Below, one piece after another: positions 60,108 to 64,000 of a DNA stretch of 64,000 bases. How positions within the stretch are numbered: position 1 is the stretch's first letter; the number at the start of each line of letters is the position of its first letter. The stretch spans positions 62,001 to 126,000 of the forward strand of contig CAVTOR010000018.1 of assembly GCA_963736235.1 (NCBI GenBank), in the 5' to 3' direction. The translations under genes and the position numbers were made by a program. The notes under the pieces were generated by a model that saw only the letters and a program-made list of their open reading frames with translations, did no database searches and was not told where the DNA came from. Source of the DNA: CAVORB01 sp963736235. Lineage in GTDB: Bacteria; Pseudomonadota; Gammaproteobacteria; Chromatiales; Chromatiaceae.

Positions 60108-60781
60108 CGCCGCGGGGCCACGAAGCTGTAGCCCGCACCGCGCACCGTCTTGATGTAATCGGTCGGACGCAGCTTGTGGCGCAAGCGGCTCACAAGCACG
60201 TCCACGGCACGAGTGTAGAGATCGGCATCGACGCCGCGCAACGCGTTGAGGATGTCGTCGCGGCTGAAGGGATGGGCAGGCCGGCTCGCCAGTAAGTCGA
60301 GCAGCCGGTATTCCATATGGGTGAGGTTCACCTCTGCCGCTCGCACCTCCACGACCTGGCGCTCGCGGTCGATGTGCAGATCCGGGAATCGCCAGTGCCC
60401 CTCGTCCGCGACGCCCCGGTCTCCGGCGCGCTTGAGGATGCGCTGGATGCGGGCAACCAGTTCCCTCGGCTCGAACGGTTTGGGGAGATAGTCGTCGGCC
60501 CCTAGCTCGAGCCCGACGATACGGTCGGTGACCTCCCCACGGGCGGTGAGCATGATGATCGGAACCTCGCTGTCGCGGCGGATGGCGCGGCAGACGTCGA
60601 ACCCGTCCATGTCCGGCAGCATCAGGTCCAGGATCACCAGATCCGTGCCGTTCTCGCGCAGCATGCGCAGCCCGTCCGTCGGGTGGTGCGCCGCGGAGAG
60701 CTCCAGGTCGAAGCGGGCGAAGTACTCCCGTAGCGGCGCGGCCAGATCTTGATCGTCGTCGATGAGCAGGACGCGAGGCAT
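60104..60781 (-). CDS. OmpR-family response regulator (RstA/CpxR-like)
   Basis: 225 residues from ATG 60781. The receiver has acidic pocket DDDQ and the phospho-Asp in VILDLMLPDMDGFDV, Thr and Lys in MLTARGE and YLPKPFEP; the winged helix ends DYIKTVRGAGYSF. The frame continues upstream without domain content. It is the middle gene of spy-like/regulator/kinase. A TACATTTCGTTACA element upstream of the spy-like gene matches the published RstA box and is a candidate target. Confidence 0.92.
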   Translation of the reverse strand: MPRVLLIDDDQDLAAPLREYFARFDLELSAAHHPTDGLRMLRENGTDLVILDLMLPDMDGFDVCRAIRRDSEVPIIMLTARGEVTDRIVGLELGADDYLPKPFEPRELVARIQRILKRAGDRGVADEGHWRFPDLHIDRERQVVEVRAAEVNLTHMEYRLLDLLASRPAHPFSRDDILNALRGVDADLYTRAVDVLVSRLRHKLRPTDYIKTVRGAGYSFVAPRR

Positions 60782-60845
60782 GTGGCTATTGTGCCCGACC
60801 TGCCCCGGCTCGCGAAGACCAGCAGGCCGGGCAGCGGGCGTCAGG

Positions 60846-61301
60846 CTAGTAGGCCCAGTGCCGGGGGCCCCAGCGGTGCTGCATATGCTCGGCGATGAGC
60901 TCGACCAAGCGGGTCCGCTGCTCGTGCTGCAGGCTATCGCTGAAGTCGGCGAAGGCATCGACGATCTCGCGCTTATGCTCGGCAAACGCCTGATGCCGCT
61001 CCTCGAGCAAGGCCATGACCTGCTCGCGGTCGAGCGTCGGCGCCGCCATCAGGCGCTCGACCTCGTCGCCGATCGCGGCTCGACGCTCCACCCATTCTCC
61101 GCGCAGCCGGCGCAGCGCCTCGGCGAAGTCGTCGAGTTGCCGCGACTGCGTCTCGTTGAGATCGAGCTTGCGCGCCACCCGGGCCTTTACGGGCTCGAAG
61201 TGGCCCCCGCCGGTGCAATAGCCGTTGTGCCTGGCCCAGGCGAGACCCGCGGCCGCGATCAGGCCGAGGACGGCGAGCGTGATCAGAGAGATCTTCAACA
61301 T
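60846..61301 (-). CDS. Periplasmic Spy/CpxP-like protein
   Basis: 151 residues from ATG 61301 behind GGAGGA. A membrane or signal segment (ISLITLAVLGLIAAAGLAWA) precedes an all-helical heavy-metal-resistance/Spy domain (ARKLDLNETQSRQLDDFAEAL and ALLEERHQAFAEH, in place of the LTxxQ motifs). The Cys at ARHNGYCTGGGH and the His-rich C-terminus (QHRWGPRHW) might bind metal. Such proteins chaperone periplasmic proteins or quench the sensor kinase; it leads the regulator/kinase operon. Confidence 0.83.
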   Translation of the reverse strand: MLKISLITLAVLGLIAAAGLAWARHNGYCTGGGHFEPVKARVARKLDLNETQSRQLDDFAEALRRLRGEWVERRAAIGDEVERLMAAPTLDREQVMALLEERHQAFAEHKREIVDAFADFSDSLQHEQRTRLVELIAEHMQHRWGPRHWAY

Positions 61302-61384
61302 GGTGCTTTCCTCCGTTTCGTGTAGAGCACGGTACGGAGTCTGGCCTGACAACGCGGCCACCGGGTTTCGTCGTCGTAAGGGTC

Positions 61385-61398
61385 TGTAACGAAATGTA
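61385..61398 (-). promoter_or_regulatory. RstA-box-like operator upstream of the spy-like gene
   Basis: The minus strand reads TACATTTCGTTACA, matching the reported RstA consensus TACATNTNGTTACA at every fixed position. It can also be read as a GTTAC-N5-GTTAC direct repeat, the geometry of CpxR/OmpR-type sites. It lies 84 bases before the ATG at 61301, so the locus probably autoregulates. Confidence 0.6.
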
Positions 61399-61554
61399 AC
61401 CTTCAGGAGCCACACCAGACCGGAGAGGATTCCAGCTTACTCCCGATCCGACTGGATCGGGCCTCAGGGCGCAATTCGCTGTAGCTTTCCCGTCCCCGAT
61501 AATGCGTCACGGGTGCTCCCCGGCCCCGTGGCGCGCCCCGCCGCGACATGAGAA

Positions 61555-61581
61555 AGGCCGGTGCCTCGCGGCAACCGGCCT
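61555..61581 (-). terminator. Rho-independent-type terminator after the DoxX gene
   Basis: An 8-bp GC-rich stem (AGGCCGGT with ACCGGCCT) around an 11-base loop, followed on the minus strand by TTTCTC, about 40 bases beyond the DoxX stop. The rest of 61302-61620 holds no gene. Confidence 0.6.
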
Positions 61582-61620
61582 CGTGTTGCTCCCATTCGAG
61601 GGACGATGGAGCGGGCGTGG

Positions 61621-62061
61621 TCACAGGGATTGATCGCCATTGCCGCGGAGGGCGAAGTAGAGCCCTATCAGCAGCAGCACGACCTGGAACTCCATGCCGC
61701 CCATGGGATGGCTCTCGGTGGCGACGAAACTCCACTGCCCCCAATGGACCATGACAATCGCCCCGACCATGACCGGTACCACGGCAAGGCCACCGAGGCG
61801 GGTCATCCAATCCTTGCGCAGAGCCCCGCCGGCGAGGACGGCGAGCCCGCCTCCTACTTCCGCAAAGGCCACGAGAAGCGCGACCATCAGCGGTAGCTGC
61901 ATCATCTCGGCGAACTGCGCGGGACCCGCGAGCTTGCCAATGCCGTGGAACAGAAAGACGCTGGCCAAACCGACGCGCAACAGCCAATGGGCATGCGGTG
62001 CGAAGACGGCAGCGATGGATCGAGAGGGACGCGCAGCGATGGTCGTGACGTGGCTGTTCAT
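61621..62061 (-). CDS. DoxX-family membrane protein
   Basis: 146 residues with four membrane helices and the DoxX pattern (LLRVGLASVFLFHGIGKLAGPAQF, FAEVGGGLAVLAGG, HPMGGMEFQVVLLLIGLYFALRG). Family members include the small subunit of archaeal thiosulfate:quinone oxidoreductase and redox-stress proteins; here neither partner is adjacent, so the role is unknown. It is a single-gene unit ending at a hairpin terminator. Confidence 0.85.
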   Translation of the reverse strand: MNSHVTTIAARPSRSIAAVFAPHAHWLLRVGLASVFLFHGIGKLAGPAQFAEMMQLPLMVALLVAFAEVGGGLAVLAGGALRKDWMTRLGGLAVVPVMVGAIVMVHWGQWSFVATESHPMGGMEFQVVLLLIGLYFALRGNGDQSL

Positions 62062-62213
62062 TGTCGGCTCCAGTTAGTATCTTGCTGTTAACGTTCGATT
62101 CGCTTTAACAAGACCGCCCTGTCTCATCGGATGTTTCAGCGAGGCAGGTTGCAGGACAGAACACCGCGGAGCTTAAGAGATTCGCCGGACGGGGATCGTA
62201 AGGAACATCTTCC

Positions 62214-64000
62214 TCAATGGAAGTCCCTTGAGGGAATCACCAGATGACCGAGCAGCGGCGTCAAATCCCGGAGCCGGCTGGCGATGAGATGCGCCACGTC
62301 GCCCTGCCGCTCCAGCACCCCGTACACCGCCAGCAGGCGCGAGCTCAGCAGCTCGCGCCGCTGCCGCTCGCCGAGGTCGCGCCATACCAGGACGTTGATC
62401 GAACCGGTCTCGTCCTCCAGGGTGAGGAAGGTCGCGCCGCTGGCGGTGCTGGGGTGCTGGCGGCAGATCACCAACCCGGCCGCGCGCGCGCTGCATCCGT
62501 GGGGCAAGCGGCTCAATCGCTCGGCCGTGACGAGCCGCCGGCTTTGAAGATGCGGCCTGAGCAGGGCCAGCGGATGGCGGCCCAGGGTGAGGCCGAGGCT
62601 GGCGTAGTCCGCCACCAGATCCTGGCCTTCGCTGGGTGCGATCAGATGCGGCGGCGTCTTCTCGACCGGGGCGGTGGTCAGCGGGGTGCCCCGCTCGATG
62701 CCTGCCACGTCCCAGTAGGCCTGTCGGCGATGTCCGGCCAGCGCGGACAGCGCAGCGGCCGCGGCCAGGCACTTGAGATCGCGTTTGCCCAGCCCGCCGC
62801 GCAGGGACAGGTCGTTGACATCGCTGAAAGACTTTTGCGCACGCGCCGCGACGAGGCGCGCCGCGCCCTCCGCGGAGAGACCATTCACCCGACGCAAGCC
62901 GAGACGCAGCGCGGGCTGACGGGTCGATCCAGCCTCGCCCTTTCCCCCTACCGGGGCGACGGATGGCCCAAGCTCCAGCGTGCAATCCCAAGCGCTCGCC
63001 GTCACATCCACCGGACGTACCTCCACGCCGTGGCGGCGTGCGTCCTGCACGAGCTGGGCGGGCGCGTAGAAGCCCATCGGCTGGCTGTTGAGCAGCGCGC
63101 AGGCGAACGCCGCCGGCTCGTGGCGCTTCAGCCAGGCGGACACGTAGACCAGCAGCGCGAAGCTCGCGGCGTGGGACTCGGGAAAGCCGTATTCGCCGAA
63201 GCCCTGGATCTGGCGAAAGATGCTGCTGGGCGAAGTCTTCGCGATAGCCGCGCGCGCGCATGCCTTCGATCAGGCGACGCTCGAACTGCTCCAGCCCGCC
63301 CTTGCGCCGCCACGCCGCCATGGCGCGCCGCAGCCTGATCGGCCTCGCCCGGGGTGAAGCCGGCCGCCACCATGGCGAGCTGCATCACCTGCTCCTGGAA
63401 AATCGGCACGCCCAGGGTGCGCTCCAGCACGTCGCTTCACCGCCTCGCTCGGGATAGCTCACCGGCTCCTGGCCCTGGCGCCGGCGCAGGTAGGGATGCA
63501 CCATGCCGCCCTGGATCGGGCCGGGGCGCACGATGGCGACCTCGATCACCAGGTCGTAGAAACAGCGCGGCCGCATGCGCGGCAGCATGGCCATCTGCGC
63601 GCGCGACTCGATCTGGAACACGCCCACCGTGTCGGCGCGGCCGATCATGTCGTACACCGCCGGGTCTTCGGACGGGATGTCCGCGATCGTCATCGGCCGG
63701 CCGCGCACCGCGACCAGCCCTTCGAAGGCGCGGCGGATGGCGGTGAGCATGCCCAGGGCCGAGCACGTCGACTTTCAGCAGGCCGAGGGCGTCGAGATCG
63801 TCCTTGTCCCACTGGATCACGGTGCGCTCGGCCATGGCCGCGTTCTCGATCGGCACCATGCTGCGAAAGCCGGCCGCGCGCGATCACGAAGCCGCCCACG
63901 TGCTGGGACAGATGGCGCGGAAAGCCCACCAGATCACGCGACCAGCCGTATCAGCAGGGCCACCTGCCATTGTCGGGATCGAAGCCGGCTTCCGCCAGCC
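62214..64000 (-). CDS. dnaE2: Error-prone DNA polymerase DnaE2 (ImuC), 5' end outside window, multiply frameshifted
   Basis: The C-terminal part of the second alpha-subunit polymerase used in damage-induced mutagenesis with ImuA/ImuB. It ends in the family-typical SRDFH at 62214. Conserved blocks appear in several frames: VGGFVIARGRLS, PIENAAMAERTVIQWDKDDLDALGLLKVDV, RPGPIQGGMVHPYLRRRQ, GVPIFQEQVMQLAMVAAGFTPGEADQ and GFYAPAQLV. From 62214 to about 63143 the frame is clean; between about 63,150 and 63,950 at least five single-base indels break it. No other gene explains these frames. Dense indels at the window edge suggest low-quality sequence. Confidence 0.85.

Noticed and set aside
62244..63338. 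364-codon + strand frame opposite dnaE2
   Set aside because: The minus strand carries all DnaE2 motifs; the + frame has none.
1..64000. CRISPR arrays, IS elements, prophage, tRNA or rRNA genes
   Set aside because: No regularly spaced repeats, transposase or integrase motifs, or cloverleaf-like sequences were seen by eye.

Overview
The window comes from a high-GC chemolithoautotrophic proteobacterium, most likely a sulfur-oxidising gammaproteobacterium capable of denitrification. It carries a proteobacterial alpha-carboxysome operon with form IA Rubisco, a DAB-type inorganic carbon pump, a SulP transporter, a haem cd1 nitrite reductase cluster, and generic gammaproteobacterial genes (sohB, thyA, gpmI, cbpA/cbpM, a CpxP/Spy-type two-component locus). 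I do not assign a genus. No rRNA, tRNA, IS element, phage or CRISPR array was seen.

Layout: 0-4.7 kb holds regulatory and metabolic genes: the end of a sigma-54 activator, an Hpt protein, trmO, a eukaryote-like fused hisHF and a MerR regulator. 5-8.4 kb is a one-strand cassette of GT2 glycosyltransferase, two sulfotransferases and an FkbM methyltransferase, followed by a secreted serine protease (8.5-9.7 kb). 10.2-20 kb is a carbon-uptake island: dabB, a NuoM-like membrane gene, dabA, a CPII-type PII protein, SulP and LysR. 20.3-29.2 kb is the minus-strand operon cbbL-cbbS-csoS2-csoSCA-csoS4A-csoS4B-csoS1-csoS1-bfr-acRAF-(McdB-like ORF). Divergent from it lies mcdA-mcdB, followed by a NUDIX gene and csoS1D up to 32.1 kb. 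32.5-47.7 kb is mostly housekeeping: SLC13 permease, YdjM-like, HAD, a LysM coiled-coil protein, sohB, thyA, gpmI, glgC, cbpA/cbpM, a cNMP-binding protein, TauE/SafE and a PLA2-like secreted protein. 47.8-58.8 kb is the dissimilatory nitrite reductase region: a dihaem cytochrome c, a divergent unknown gene, nirS-nirE-nirC-nirF-nirD-nirL-nirGH(fusion)-nirJ, a cytochrome c'-like gene and nirN, with two TTGAC-N4-GTCAA (DNR/FNR-type) boxes. 58.8-62 kb is a histidine kinase/response regulator/Spy-like locus with a matching operator, plus DoxX. The window ends inside dnaE2.

How it fits together: DAB and possibly SulP would raise cytosolic bicarbonate, with the PII-like protein sensing carbon or energy state. 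The carboxysome with CsoSCA, CsoS1D and Rubisco then fixes CO2, and McdA/McdB would position it on the nucleoid. The LysR gene and palindromes upstream of the cbbL -35 suggest CbbR-type control. The nir genes make haem d1 and reduce nitrite in the periplasm.

Sequence quality matters: dabB, csoS2, thyA, nirJ and dnaE2 (and perhaps dabA and the start of nirS) are broken by single-base indels or stops although both halves are fully conserved. This looks more like consensus error than gene decay.
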